From Eurosta solidaginis (lineage: Eukaryota > Arthropoda > Insecta > Diptera > Tephritidae): a stretch of 64,000 bases of DNA. The notes beneath the pieces were generated by a model. It did not search any database, was not told where the DNA came from, and was given only the letters and a program-made list of their open reading frames with translations. The stretch is taken from NCBI RefSeq assembly GCF_040869045.1, contig NC_090322.1:194183477-194247476 (forward strand), given 5' to 3'. Positions 11,340 through 23,499 of the stretch are shown here, piece after piece (the stretch's first letter is position 1; each line of letters starts with the position of its first letter). The translations under genes were made by a program, and so were the position numbers.

Positions 11340-12770
11340 GTTTATAGACAGAGAGAATACCTTTGATAACTTTGTCAGATACAATAATAAAACAGCAAGT
11401 TGTTTCCAACTTTTATTAAGGTTTTTTGTTAAATTGGTTTTAAAATACATTTAACATAAAATATAAGCTGTCTTAATCTAACGAGATGAAAAATAATATA
11501 AAATGTTTTGAACATAAACGTAACTGGGTAAAAATATTGTCTACTAAAATTTTACTTGCAATTTGATCAAAATCAGTCTCAAAAACAAAAAACAAAAACA
11601 CAAATTTAAGTACAAGCGCAAGTTATACCAAATATTTCAATAAAATGTGTTATTAAGGCAAGTTGGTAGGTGCGGCAATCGTCAGAACTAGTAGGATATT
11701 TCTTTACTTGGGTCACAACTGCTAACTAAAGTCCAAACATATCGGGAGTGGTTTCATAAGATGCATTTTGACCCCATGCTCCGGACCGCTCTAACATTGG
11801 GGGTGGGATCTATAATATTTTTGCGCACACTTATAAAAAATAACCTTTGGGGGCTGCAACACCGGTTTGAAGATCAATATTATTTCCGTGCAGAAACCTT
11901 TCCCGCGTGATCGTGTGTGTGGAAACAAAAAATTGATCTTTATTACAACAACCACGTGTAATTTATCAACTTCTTTTGAATACTTCTTGACAGAATAAAA
12001 AAATTTTTCCGCTTTGAATTAATCATCCTAGGCCCAAAACGCGGCTTTTGGCACCTTTTCTAACGTGCATTAGCAGTATTGAGTAGTATGGTTCCGATAC
12101 CGCCTTGTACTCGATACTTTTACTAATTTAAATAGATCGATAGTGATCGATCCCAAAAAAGTATTAAGTGAAAGTACTCGATATCTACTGGTATCGCACT
12201 CTTTAAAAGGCTCCACAAAGCTTATAAAAATCTATCATTTGAATAGGTAGTAAAGTAGATTCTCTGTATTGCGCAAAAATGACTTCCTCCAAATTTTAAT
12301 CCTGAAATAAATACGGTACTTTGGATATTCGAATGAAATGCCTTTACACAGTTTTCGGTGTGACTTATGTATGTACTTGCTCTTATTATCGTACTAAAAT
12401 TAGTTAAAAGAGGAATGGATTTTTCCGACGGCTCTTGCGCAAGTCAATCTGTAAGACGCATTTACATATATACGGGAGCGCCAAATATTGGGAATCTTAT
12501 ATAAAAATTTGGCGGTAACTGTACGTGCTCGATCCTACGAAAGTGCGTTTGCACATTCCACCTTTAGACCTGGCGGTAAAGAACAGCTTGAGCGAGGACC
12601 ATACGGCCATAGTAGTATAGCGTCATCAATAACATGACGAACAGACTACCTAATTCCGTATCTGCGCTTCGAACGAGTTCGTAGAGCCACAATAGAGGTG
12701 AATGGTTGGCGAACCTGGGAACCGATTTCATTGTATATAGGGCGCTTTAGTGTGCGATATGTAAAAGGTC
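11340..12770. other. Non-coding interval, no gene seen
   Basis: AT-rich sequence without a credible ORF. A patch near 12060-12200 contains repeated ATCGATAGTGATCGAT-like and AGTACTCGATA motifs that suggest an old repeat. No RNA gene was recognised. Confidence 0.35.
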
Positions 12771-12772
12771 AG

Positions 12773-12934
12773 AAACCGATTTTGATTTTGCATATACAAT
12801 ATTTGACTTTATTGTTGTCGATATTTCGACTCGATAAGCAACAATCATATGTTCCTGAAGATGACTTCAAACTGAGGTCGAAATATCGACAACAATAAAG
12901 TCAAATATTGTATATGCAAAATCAAAATCGGTTT
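12773..12934. repeat. Perfect 58-bp inverted repeat around a Penelope-type hammerhead-like motif
   Basis: Arms 12773-12830 and 12877-12934 are perfect reverse complements, separated by 46 bp. The spacer and right arm together read CTGAAGA (12855-12861), one extra T, a 6-bp helix with one G-U pair (12863-12868 with 12874-12879), GAA, the palindrome ATAT and then C. This is the core layout of the hammerhead motifs carried by Penelope-like elements. It looks like two element ends in head-to-head orientation, the left one truncated. Helix I is weak here. Confidence 0.65.
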
Positions 12935-13291
12935 TTGAAATTTTAATATATATATTTGTGTGGCCTGGAGCTCGAATAAAATTTTTTAAAGAGCATAAAG
13001 TATTTTGGTATAACTTTTCCCGGGTCTAACCTAACATTAGGCGAGCACACTACCTCCATACCACGGCAGTTGCCAAAATGAATATCAATGCAATATTAAA
13101 ATCAAAACATCCTCAAGAATTACATAAGATCATTACCAATAATTAATTCCTCAAATTTGGCGTTATTTTGTGCCATTTTATCTTAGTTTTACATTTTACC
13201 TTGTGTTACGACATATTTAATGTCTTTTTTACTCTTGCATAACTTCATTTTAAGATGCTTTGAAAATGTATTGTGTTTTTCGGTGCTACAT
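12935..13291. other. Downstream flank of the ZAD gene
   Basis: AT-rich DNA following the minus-strand stop codon at 13292. It should contain the 3' UTR, but no clear AATAAA signal on the minus strand could be placed. Confidence 0.4.
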
Positions 13292-16200
13292 TTATATTAT
13301 TCGCGAGCATCGTAGCGAAAAACGCCTATGTTTGCTTAAATGTTCTCTACGTTTGAAAGTTTGCATGCAGACCAAGCATTGGTAGTAGTTTGGTATTGAA
13401 TAAGGTGCAAAAGTTGTCGGATACATTTCGTGTGTTTCATATGTGTGATTCATATGTCTGCTTGAATTAGGGTTTCTAAATTTTGAAGTCGATGAAACAG
13501 GATCTCTTCTATAGTAACTTGGATCTGCTGTAAAATTGGAGTCGATAGCTGTAGGGGCTGCAACAAATATATCAGATCTTGCAGGCTTATTTGACCATTT
13601 GTGATATGACGACGTCATTGCAGAATTTGTTGTTGATTTTTTTTCATGACTAAAAGAGTCTCCAGTTGCCTTAGTATATCTATTCTTTTCTTTCTGCCCT
13701 TCGAATGATGTAAATGTTGTGTTGGTAGCTGAATGGCTTTTAAATAATATGTCTGGTTTCGGTGGCTTATTTGAACTTTTTTTGTGGGATCCTTGTGAAA
13801 TATTCTTAGTTGATCTCTCCAGTTGGTTGGGTGTTTCAGTTGAAAACTTAGACCTTTCGGGCTCTTTTGACGTTGATTTATTATAAGTAATATCATCCTT
13901 CCATGGTTGATGAAGAACAACAGTTTTCGACACAGTAGCATCATTCTTATTTTTATTTATCCCTACAATTGGATAGCCGGTGTGCATAGTGCCTGTTTTT
14001 TCTGGCTGAACAGACGTGGATGTATTATCAGTTTTAAATAAGGTAGTATATGTGTAATTTTTCTGCTTACGAAAATCTTTCGCAGAAATATTTGTATCAC
14101 TTGATTCATCTTTTGACCCTGGTTTCGGCACATGTGTAGAGTCGACAGTTCCGAGACATTTATCTGATGTACTTCGGTTCGAGGCTATTGACGTCACTTC
14201 AGTTTTAGATGACTTTGCCACATTTTTTGCTGAACTTGTTTGGAAAGTAATATCTTTGGAGGCTTGATCATCACTTATTTCAACTTTTAATCCCATATCT
14301 TCCAATCCCACCTTTTCTACATTAGCTTCGATTTCTTTTGGATTGTTAGCTGATGTATCTGACTTTGTAGACTTGTTTATTATCATTTCTTCATTTAATA
14401 CATTTATTGAACTCTTAGCTTTTAACCCTAAATCATATGCATGCGCGGCATCTATTTCTAGCGGATTTTCAACTAATGTATCTCGCCGCAATTGCCGTTT
14501 TGACTGCGCTTTAATTGTTGTTGCCGATATTACAGCGTTATTTCCTTTTTCCTTTAGCTCTAGATTTTGTACATGATTGAAATCCATATCTGTTTCAGTT
14601 GATATATTTGGTAACTCTGGATATTTTTCAGTCGGCGTGTTATTTGATGCAATATTTACACTAGATTCAAATGAAGTCACAGCATCAAATTTTTCATCGT
14701 TTAACCCTACATTATCTGTATGTGTGGGGTCGTTGTCTGAGGGACTTGCAACTAATAAATTGCCTATAGCTGGGTGTTTTGATGCTACCTTGTTTTTGGA
14801 GGCCTTTGCAGTGTTCGATGTAGAACTTAGGTGGTCAATATCATCTGAAAAACTTTCAGTAGTACTATTACCCCCTTTAAGCTCTACATCTTGTACATGC
14901 GTGGTGTCGATATTTGTAGGCATTTCAGCTAAATGTCTCCTTTCAGTAGTACTATTACCCCCTTTAAGCTCTACATCTTGTACATGCGTGGTGTCGATAT
15001 TTGTAGGCATTTCAGCTAATATGTCTCCTATCCATGGATTTGTTTCCGTAGAGTTTTGCTCTGATACCTCTGCGATATTATTTGCTGGATCTAGTTGGTT
15101 AAGAAAACCATCCAACAATGCCTCACCTGAGGAGCTTTCAGTAGATTCTTTCGGCTTCATTGCACGTTTTAGCGCTAAGTCTTCTACATGCGTGGCGGCA
15201 ATATTTGTAAGAATTTTGCCTGATATATCTGGCAGCGATTTCTTTTTTGCTGCTCCTTTTTTATTTGATCGCTTTGTTTTATTCTTTGTTTGTCTTGGTT
15301 TAGTTGGAATAATATCGGTAGAGATTATATCAACGTTTTCAGCTTTTAACCCTTCATCTACCATATGTGTGGAGTCGGTATATCTAGGACTTTGAGCTAG
15401 CTTGTCTGGTTTTTCTAGTCCTTTTTGTTCGTCAGTGAGTTCAGAATGACTTTTTTCACCATTCAATCCTATATCTTCTACATGCCTCAAGCCGATATCT
15501 ATGAGATGTTTAACTGATGTATCTTGCTTTGATGTCCTTTTCGATTTGCTACTTGATGCATTTGCAATGCTATTTCTTGAACTTGTTTGGCTTGGAATAT
15601 CACCTTTGCAGATTTCAGCATCAAGATAACCTTCGCGCCGTTCGTCTTCTATAATTAAGAGTACATCAGAGTGACTTTCAGCAGGCACGACTGACTTTGA
15701 TTTCTTTTTCGACGCTGGTTTATTTGATTCCTTTGATATATTTTCTTGAACTGGTTGATTTAGGATAATATCGGCAGATGTTACAGTATCAAGGTTTTCA
15801 ACTTTTAAGCCTCCATCTTCCACATGCGTGAAGTCGATATCTGTAGGGCTTTCAGCTACTTTGCCTGCTGACTTCATATTTTGTACTTTTTTTATATTCT
15901 CTGTTGAGTTTGGTTCATCAATAATAGCATGATCAGTGATATTAGTATGATATTTATCACCACTTAGCGATGCATTATCTACCTCCAACTTCGATGACCA
16001 TTTCGATTTATTTCTTGTTTCCTCTGCAATGTTATTGGTTAAACTTATTTGATTTATGGTATCTTCACGGTTCTTAGCAACTCCTCTTTCATGTCCTTCG
16101 TCTTCATTAATTAAGGCAACATCAGAGGGACCTTCAGTACCTACTGATACAATTTTTAGGATTTTTTGGGACAGTCTTTTTCTTGGTGCTTTTGCAATAG

Positions 16201-19200
16201 TTCTTGTTGGCTTTGGCAGATTAACAGTGCCTTCAGAAATCTCTACATCACTTCGTTCATCATTCAGACCTACGCCTTCCACAGGCATGGTATCGATATC
16301 GATAGAATGTTCAGTTATCTTAACCTTTTTAGGTGCCTTTGTTGACGTAGGATTTTTTGTTAATACATTTGCCATATTCCATGTTCGATTAGTTTGATTA
16401 GAAATAATATCGGAAGATATATCAGCATTACTAATTTCATCATTCGGCCCTCCATCTTCTACGTGCATGAACACAGTAACTGTTGGATTTTCAGCTGATG
16501 TGGCTGGATTTGATGGTTTTTTTGATTTCGGTTTCTTTTTCGATTTCCTTGCCATCATCTTTGTTGAACTTGTTTGGCATACTTGTGACGCATACTCAGA
16601 CTTTTTGTCATTACAATTTTTCTTTTGTATCCCTTTATCTTTATTATGTGTGGTATTGATATCTCTTGGTCCTTCAATTTTTACATCTTGATCCGGTAGT
16701 TTTTCTGTCCCAGGTTCGTTATTTGATACTTTTGAAATATTTTCTATTAATACTTGTGGATTAGGAATAACCTCTTCAGACTTGACTGTGTCACTTTCTT
16801 CACTTCCTAGCAATGCATTTTCTATTGGTGTTTTGATATCTGGCGGTCTTTCAATTAATATGTCTAGTTTTGCTGGGTTTTTTGGCGTTAGCTGATTGTT
16901 TGACACCGTTGAAATATTCTGTTTTGAACTTTTCTTTTGTTTAACGGTTGTATTTTCCCTAGTATCACTGTGTTTTCTTTTCTGTCCAATAGCTCTGTAA
17001 GCTCCAATAAATAAGTCAGAGTCCGTTGCTTCAACGGACGAAGATATTTTAATTGATCCCTTGGATAAATTTGTTGTTGAAAATTTTTTATTGTGAATAC
17101 CAACTTCTGAAATCGCAGCGTCTTTGCTTTCACTGTTTACTTCTATATCTTTTTTAATCGTACATGCGTTATCTGCAGTAGGGTCGTGCGACATTTCAGA
17201 TTCTGCTGGCTCATTTTCCGTTGATTTGTTATTTGAAGAGTTTTCATCTTCTTGATTGGGAATATCATTTTTACTAGTTAACAGATCATTATATTCCCTT
17301 TTTAGCACCGTAGAGTCGTTAGTGTTGTTAGTTTCACACATTATGATTGAGGCAGCCGGCACATTTGAAATCCGATTATTTGTTAATGGTGACATTAAGA
17401 CATCCTCTGAGTTTGTGCAAATAACATTTTCAGTTTCAGAAATTCTTGTATCACTATTTCTTATCCTTTGCTCTATTTCCTTTTCTTCTACAACCGAGTA
17501 TATTTTTGAATTATTTTCAGCTAACGCATCTGACTTTGGGGATGAAGCTTCGTTGTTAAGCAACGATTTTTCGGAAACCTTAACACAGCAAGAAACAGTA
17601 TTAGTGCTTTTGTTATAATATGCGGACATAATAGTTTGTTGATATTCCAAATTGTTTTTAAAAGTCATACTGGTGGTCTCAGGAATTAGTATTTGTGAAA
17701 TATGCTTAACACTGCCCACACTTGCTGTTAAATTATTTGGCATATTTGAAATCAGTGGACTTATAGTTGACATTGAGGCATCCTCTACGGAGTTTGTGTG
17801 CTTATCAAGTTCAATCTCCGAAATTTTTTCATCGTTATCTTCATCATTCAGATCTTTTTGTTTGTTTTCCTCTACAATTGTGCCGATTTTAGTTTGACTT
17901 TGAATTTGTGCACTCGAATTTGAAATAGTGGATTTGTTATTAGGCGTCACCTTCTCCACTACTTCATCATCGAAAGTGGCAGAGTTTTCTGTCATAGCGA
18001 AGTTATTTGGGGTTTCCACTTGTTGTTCATTAAATGCAATTTGCGGACTATCTTTAACGCTGAAATCAACTTCTGATAAACATTTCGAAGTTCGTAACGA
18101 TTTTAGTGTTGTTTTTCTAGATCTTTTCCTCTGAGACCTTTGTTTGCTCTTATTTTTGTAATGGCGTATAGCATTTGCAGCAGTTTTTTCTACCCATTTT
18201 CTAGTAAATTCAAGGGCATTCGATGTTCCATTGATATCGTACTGAAAAGACTAAAAACCTTTTAGAACCAGACAAACCAGATATAGAAATTTTTACCTCA
18301 AGGAAATTTCTGCTTGCGCTTTGATTAATACCTTCTTCTATATCATCATTTTGCTTGACTTGAAATGCTTTCCGTTGATCGTCTTTATTAATATTATCGT
18401 TATTAATGGAAATTTTATTGATCCCAGACTGTGGAAAAGTGTTTTAATTTTATTAAAAGAACGGAGCCTATAGAAGCTACAATTTCCATAAATTAATGGT
18501 AGGGTGGAAAATCGCTTCTGTATTTGTGGAACTTCCCTAAAAGTAATGGGAGTGTTGCCGGTATGACAGTCCTTGTAGGTTTAGGAGCCCATTAAACTTG
18601 GTTGGACGTTGTTGTTGTTGCAGCCGTGCTTCGCCCCATCCAATAGGTGCAACCGATCACAAATTGTCATCAATGTCCTCTAAGGGGTGTCCAAGGAAAC
18701 TTGCTGTTTCAACAGGGGTGAACCAAAGTAAGGGGGTGTTAGAGAGGTTGGTTCCACATTCCAACTGAAGTGATGGTTGGTGTCATGTGGGGGCACATTG
18801 GAAACAGGACATATATTTTGAATGACGGGGTTGATTCTGGATAGATAAGAGTTTAACCTGGTACAGTACCCAGATCTACGTTGAGCTGGGTGACGCGCGT
18901 TTCCCTAGGGAGAGTGCGTTTCTCTTCTTTGAGTTCTGGGTAATTTTTCTTTAAGAACTGGATCCGCCGGGCAATTCCTGACATAGAGGTCCGACGCCTG
19001 TTTGTGGATGTCACTGAGGACCTGCTTGTGCTTTTTTTCTGCACACGGCTGCCATCTCAGATGCCGTATTTCCTCATAAAACTTACGGAGATGACACCTT
19101 AAGACCCTGGGAGGTGTAGCCTCATCAATCAGAGGTCCCTTGGGGTGCCCAGGTTTCTGGGTATTCAACAGAAACTGCTTGATCAGCATAAAAACGGTCC

Positions 19201-20356
19201 CCGAAGGCTTTGGGGAATGTATCGATGTTGACGTTCCTTTGCTCGATATGGATCCGGTACGTATCAGTATCAAAGCACCATTAGGGTACTAGACCGACCA
19301 TCTCGGTAACAATTAATATGACCACATTAAACCTTCTAAGTCTCGCCCTCCCCACCACCTAGTTCCATGAGTAACTTGGGGTCGTCAGAGCCTAGCCTGC
19401 TAAATATTTGTAACAGGATTCCCCTCGCGTAGGTGAGGTTGACAATAGGGATGCGGAGCTTTGAAGCTGTATAGCTTTGTATTGCGTTTATCAACCCCTT
19501 GAATCCCGGATAGCCCTGCTTAGTCGTTACGTCCAGTCATAAAAATGTTCGGTCGGGTTTTACTCGGGCAAGGGCTTGCTTAATGTGGCACCTTTTGCTA
19601 ATATTCGAAAGAACTGACAGTAACACCGGCAGAGCTCCTTATACCGCCGTATTATAGTTTTGTTGCTAGATAAACCCAACTAACAGAGCGATTTTCGAGA
19701 CTTCAGTCTATGTATCATTTCTTGAGCTGTTGTAAATTTAATTTTAATTACTAAACGAATATTACCTCTGATTTCTTGTTTTCGATCTTTTGGGTAGCAC
19801 CTTCATTTCCATGGTTTATTTCTGCTTTAATGACATCCTTTTCTGATTCTTTTATTATATTCTTCGCTGATAGCTCCAATTCTATGAAGTCATTTAACCT
19901 GACACAGCAAGTGTCACACATATTTTTTGGCCATTGTTTCACTGCAGTGCGCTCCTTCAAAGCTATATATTCCTGTAACCATCGTGTCCATGCAACATTT
20001 TTTAATTGGTTCGAAGTATTGCTCTGAGTTGGCAATTTACTTAAACAAGTGCAACAAAAGTGCTGTAAGTTGTTTAGTGTTTTATTTGAAAATTTCTTCT
20101 CCAAGAGCAATTCATGTAACACAGTCGCACAACAAAATGCCTTGTCACGAAATTCATCGAATGCAGTAATTTTCGTGTAACACTTTTTACATAACTTCTT
20201 TGGATAATTCTCTGCATTACTCTTATCTAGGCCTGTATTCATATACAGGATTTTAATTAAATTTTCATCGCTTTCTACATTATAGTGGGTATCCTTCTGT
20301 GGCTCGTCTACCGGAAATGGCAGATTTTCAAGGCAGGTAAAACATACATTTTGCAT
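13292..20356 (-). CDS. Double-ZAD, repeat-rich C2HC finger protein, 3 exons
   Basis: Three minus-strand exons join in phase 0: 20356-19766 (197 codons, ATG at 20356, donor GAG|GTAATA), 18428-18297 (44 codons, acceptor CCACAG, donor GAG|GTAAAA) and 18241-13292 (1649 codons plus stop, acceptor TTTCAG), about 1890 residues in all. Residues ~5-77 form a ZAD: CFTC at 5-8, CKKC at 56-59. A second ZAD-like module spans ~101-165: CCTC at 101-104, WPKNMCDTC ending at 150. ZADs are zinc-binding protein-interaction domains of insect zinc-finger transcription factors. The body is polar, low-complexity and built of degenerate repeats, with Lys/Arg clusters that could be nuclear localisation signals. The last 31 residues hold one finger, C-x2-C-x12-H-x6-C. 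Two ZADs with only one atypical finger is unusual. A nuclear chromatin role is inferred; no ortholog was recognised. Intron 1 (1337 bp) holds LINE and SINE debris; intron 2 is 55 bp. Confidence 0.85.
14100..16500 (-). repeat. Degenerate protein repeats within the ZAD gene
   Basis: The large exon encodes at least a dozen diverged copies of a motif approximating DIDxTHVEDxGLKxExxDxxIS, spaced by about 30-65 residues of basic or polar linker. Clear examples include FMHVEDGGPNDE, FTHVEDGGLKVE, LRHVEDIGLNGE, ATHVEDLALK, TTHVQDVELKGG and FNHVQNLELKEK. The pattern implies expansion by internal duplication followed by divergence. Confidence 0.75.
14854..15027 (-). repeat. Recent 87-bp in-frame tandem duplication in the ZAD gene
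   Basis: Two adjacent copies start TTTCAGTAGTACTATTACCC at 14854 and 14941. They are identical over about 79 bp and duplicate 29 residues (LAEMPTNIDTTHVQDVELKG and onward). The near identity contrasts with the strong divergence of the other repeats, so this duplication is young and preserves the frame. Confidence 0.9.
18590..19190 (-). pseudogene. LINE C-terminal relic in intron 1 of the ZAD gene
   Basis: On the minus strand, frames encode LIKQFLLNTQKPGHPKGPLI and then RVLRCHLRKFYEEIRHL. This matches the LINE copies at 26.4-27.1 kb and 38.2-40.4 kb, which continue to a conserved end reading (plus sense here) TGCTTCGCCCCATCCAATAG beside a GTT repeat. The copy is frameshifted and 5' truncated. 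It is in the same orientation as the host gene but intronic. Confidence 0.7.
19192..19510 (-). repeat. SINE-like retroposon, minus orientation, diverged
   Basis: The stretch CCCCGAAGGCTTTGGGGAATG at its left, through CAGAGCCTAGCCTG, to CAACCCCTTGAATCC matches the retroposons at 38724-39049 (same orientation) and 39399-39815 (opposite). It is diverged and its CAA tail is lost at the LINE boundary. Confidence 0.65.
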
Positions 20357-21800
20357 TTTGTAAGCTGAATCTGTAAATTTCCAATAGAGCAATTAACGAA
20401 TTACACTTTAAATATCTGCACTAAGGACAATAACGAAATAAATTAATTAATTTGCCGCATAGCAAAATACTTTCACTCCCAATACATCTTGACTAAGGCT
20501 GAGTAACACAGCACTGTGTTAACACTCAGTAATGTGCGGCACTCACACGCACACTTATCGATTAATTTATAACACAGTGGCACACTCGATGGCACAAAGC
20601 TGACTGTTTCTATAGTTACGTTCCATTGAAACTTGAGCGAGATACGGATAGAAATTTAACATGCAAATGCAACAACAACGTTGTGATCCTGATATTTATC
20701 TGGATAAATTTCTGATCCGTATATCAGTTCTGTTCGTTTCGTTTTCTGTAGTAGATTTTTTGACAGCTAACCACTTTTGAGTTGGTAGCACTCATGGCTC
20801 AACTATATGGTTGGTTCATCTCTACAGCAACAACATACATTTGTTCACATTTCCAAAATCAGAGTGTTGCTGTTAGACGAATGGAATGGAATGAAAATAT
20901 AAAACTTAGCAGCATTTGTATGTATTAAGAAAATGTTGTAAATTCGTTGGTTTCATTTTAAGTTTGCCATCTCTTTCTGACAATCCCTACTACAGTGAAA
21001 TGAAAAAAATAAAATCAGCTGGTGAGATGAGCCAACCATATTGTTGAGCCATTGTAGCACTGAACTAAATATGTGTACATTTGTGTATACATAAAAGAAT
21101 TCGCCATATTTAAAAGCAAAAACACTGAAAGAGTAAACAACTTGAAGATGATGTAAGGAAAATAAATAGTTTGCTTACGTGCGAAACTATTTAAATGTTA
21201 ATAATTCTATCAGTATCTTAAAATTTTGTGTACGTTTCTTTTTATTTTCAACAAAACAGATGTTTTATATTAGTGCTGCCAGTTCTCATAAAGTTGATCC
21301 AGATCGTTCCAATGAGATTTGAGCCAGAGCCAGAGCTCGATAAACCAATGGAACGGCCCTTATAGCACAGAGAATGACGCTCAGATCGGAAGTGCACATT
21401 CATACATACATAGTCCATTGTGCTTGTGTGTTGATTGTACTCATAATCTTGCCTGTGTATTACGTTTAAAAGATGTGGGCACAAAATGTATACTCTACGT
21501 TGAAAATGTTCTATTTAAACAAAAGTTGTGGTTATATAACGTAGATTCCCTAAACATGGGAGTATGAAAGAAGATAAATGTTGCCATGATTTACTTTTCT
21601 AAATGGCGTGAAACGTGGCGTTAGAGGTAAGTAACACAGTACTGTGCTCTGATATTGTGGCAACACTCATATCGACTTTCGATAATCAGTTATAACACAA
21701 TTGTGTCAACACAATGTGTTAACACTGCAAAGTGTGCCTGTGCTACTTTCTTAACACTCAAAAAATAGTGTCATTACCCACCACTAATCTTGACGTTCTA
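20357..21800. other. Upstream region of the ZAD gene with TAACACAG-type repeats
   Basis: This is the presumed 5' flank and promoter side of the ZAD gene, but no core promoter element could be assigned with confidence. Two related segments, about 20490-20590 and 21630-21770, share GAGTAACACAG, CTGTGTTAACACT-like and TATCGA(T/C) motifs. They look like copies of a small non-coding repeat. Short ORFs here are not supported. Confidence 0.4.
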
Positions 21801-23357
21801 ATTAGTGATGGAACGATATTTCACTTTTGGTGAATGCATCGCCGCGAATGAGAAATCGCTAAAAGTGATAGCTTTTGCTATCCAAATATATCAGCGCTTG
21901 CCGATTTTTCTTCATTCGATTCTTTTGAATGACAATCACCTCTGGCAGCATTTCGCCAATAGCGATATTTCTTCACTCGGTTGTATTTACTTTTAGCTAG
22001 TTTGCTCTTTAAGGCGACGTTATTTTGAATTCATATTTTTATAAACGACCTTTTGATCTGGTTGGCTGCGAAAATCTTGGTTGTATTAATTGATTAAAAA
22101 TCCGTTTTAATACCGAGTGAAAGATGAGAGCAAATTATAGTGATAAAAGTGAAATGTGTCAATTTTATGAGCCCATAAATGAATGAAACGCTTTGCGTAG
22201 CCCGGTGATAATTGTAAAAGTCGCCGTTCATATAAATATTGCAGGAAGTGTATACAAGAGATTAAGGCCGGGTTTTTCAGTGCGAGTTTAAACTCCAGTT
22301 AAAGTTGACTAAAGTTTAACCTTGCCACTTCGGCCGCTTAAGCTGAGATGAACAGCAAAATTGTATGTTATTGAACAAAGTGGCAACGTTAAAATCTAGT
22401 AAACTTTAACTGGAGTTAAACTCACACTGAAAAACCAGGCAAAAATTACTTTTTTTTTTTGTTAATACTTCTAGGCAGTAGCCGTTAGCAGTTTTATAAA
22501 ATTTTTGTTTTTGAGGGAACAATAAAAGAATTATAGAAATATGTATCACTCGTCTTATTGTAAACAGATGTAACTCAAAATTTTAGGTTTTTTTGGGTGA
22601 ATGCAATTCAAGTTTTGTCATATTATATGGTTGAATTCTCTGGCTATTTCTAGGGCACTGAAGTGGGTGGCTAATTTTCTGTTAAAAAATATTTTTATAA
22701 TAGTTTGAAGAATTTGCGATATTTTTGCTCTACCATTTTTCATTTAAAATTAATTCACTTTACTATAAAAACATTATGCAACCAAATACAACTTTCAGAA
22801 TAAATTCATACGGAGTATTTCTGAATACATCGGTGTAGTATAAAAATAGTAGTAAATAAATCATGTTTTTACATATACAGATTTATTTTGGATTGATTCA
22901 TTTTACATTTAAAAATCAAAGCATTTTCAATTAGCAAAATTTATAAAACAAAGATGCATAGACATATATTTCCGGTAGTTTTATCTCATTGAGTGTAATA
23001 CGAGACTGAACATAATGTCGTCTGCCAGTTAATAATATTGTATCATAATATCTCAGAAAATTAGAATTTCACATTACATCAGTTTACAATAAAAGGTACA
23101 TATTTTTTTTTCTTTTTATTCCAATTTTGGTTCATATATTCTGTATACTAAACTAAATTAATGTATAACATTCAATCTACTCCGGTAAACAAACTTAAAC
23201 ATTCCTTTTTTATATTTATTTGTATACAAATTGCACATTCGCTTCTTAAAAATAAATTGAAGCGATCGCTATAGCTATAAAAAATAGCCGCAAATCAAAA
23301 ATCGCCATCACTATTGTCACTGATAGTTCAAAATCGCTGTATCGGCCATCACTAATG
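21801..23357. mobile_element. Possible TIR element, ends TAGTGATGG/CCATCACTA
   Basis: The left side near 21801 reads ATTAGTGATGGAACGATA; the right side near 23350 reads TATCGGCCATCACTAAT, an inverted match. Ends of the type TAGTGATGG occur in hAT elements, but no 8-bp duplication was found and the interior has no transposase. A palindromic MITE lies inside (22267-22440). Confidence 0.35.
22267..22440. mobile_element. Palindromic MITE, GCC(G/T)GGTTTTTCAGTG ends
   Basis: The arms GCCGGGTTTTTCAGTGCGAG and the inverted GCCTGGTTTTTCAGTGTGAG continue into a shared CTCCAGTTAAAG stretch, giving roughly 50-bp imperfect terminal inverted repeats around a short centre. A related, more diverged palindrome lies at 26096-26276. 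No target duplication was resolved. Confidence 0.6.
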
Positions 23358-23499
23358 ATGAAAGATATTCCATACAGTGCACGGACTTTTAAAAAGAGAA
23401 TGTTGGTAGACGAAAAATTAAAATAGTGGTAGAAGTTTGTAGATCTGTTATCCAAGAAAACAATAGCTACAGTTTGTATTTGTACAAAACAATTCATAA

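Noticed and set aside
14343..17897. Plus-strand ORFs up to 272 codons opposite the ZAD gene
   Set aside because: Antisense shadows of the long repeat-rich exon; no start context or domain, and the minus frame is spliced and ZAD-bearing.
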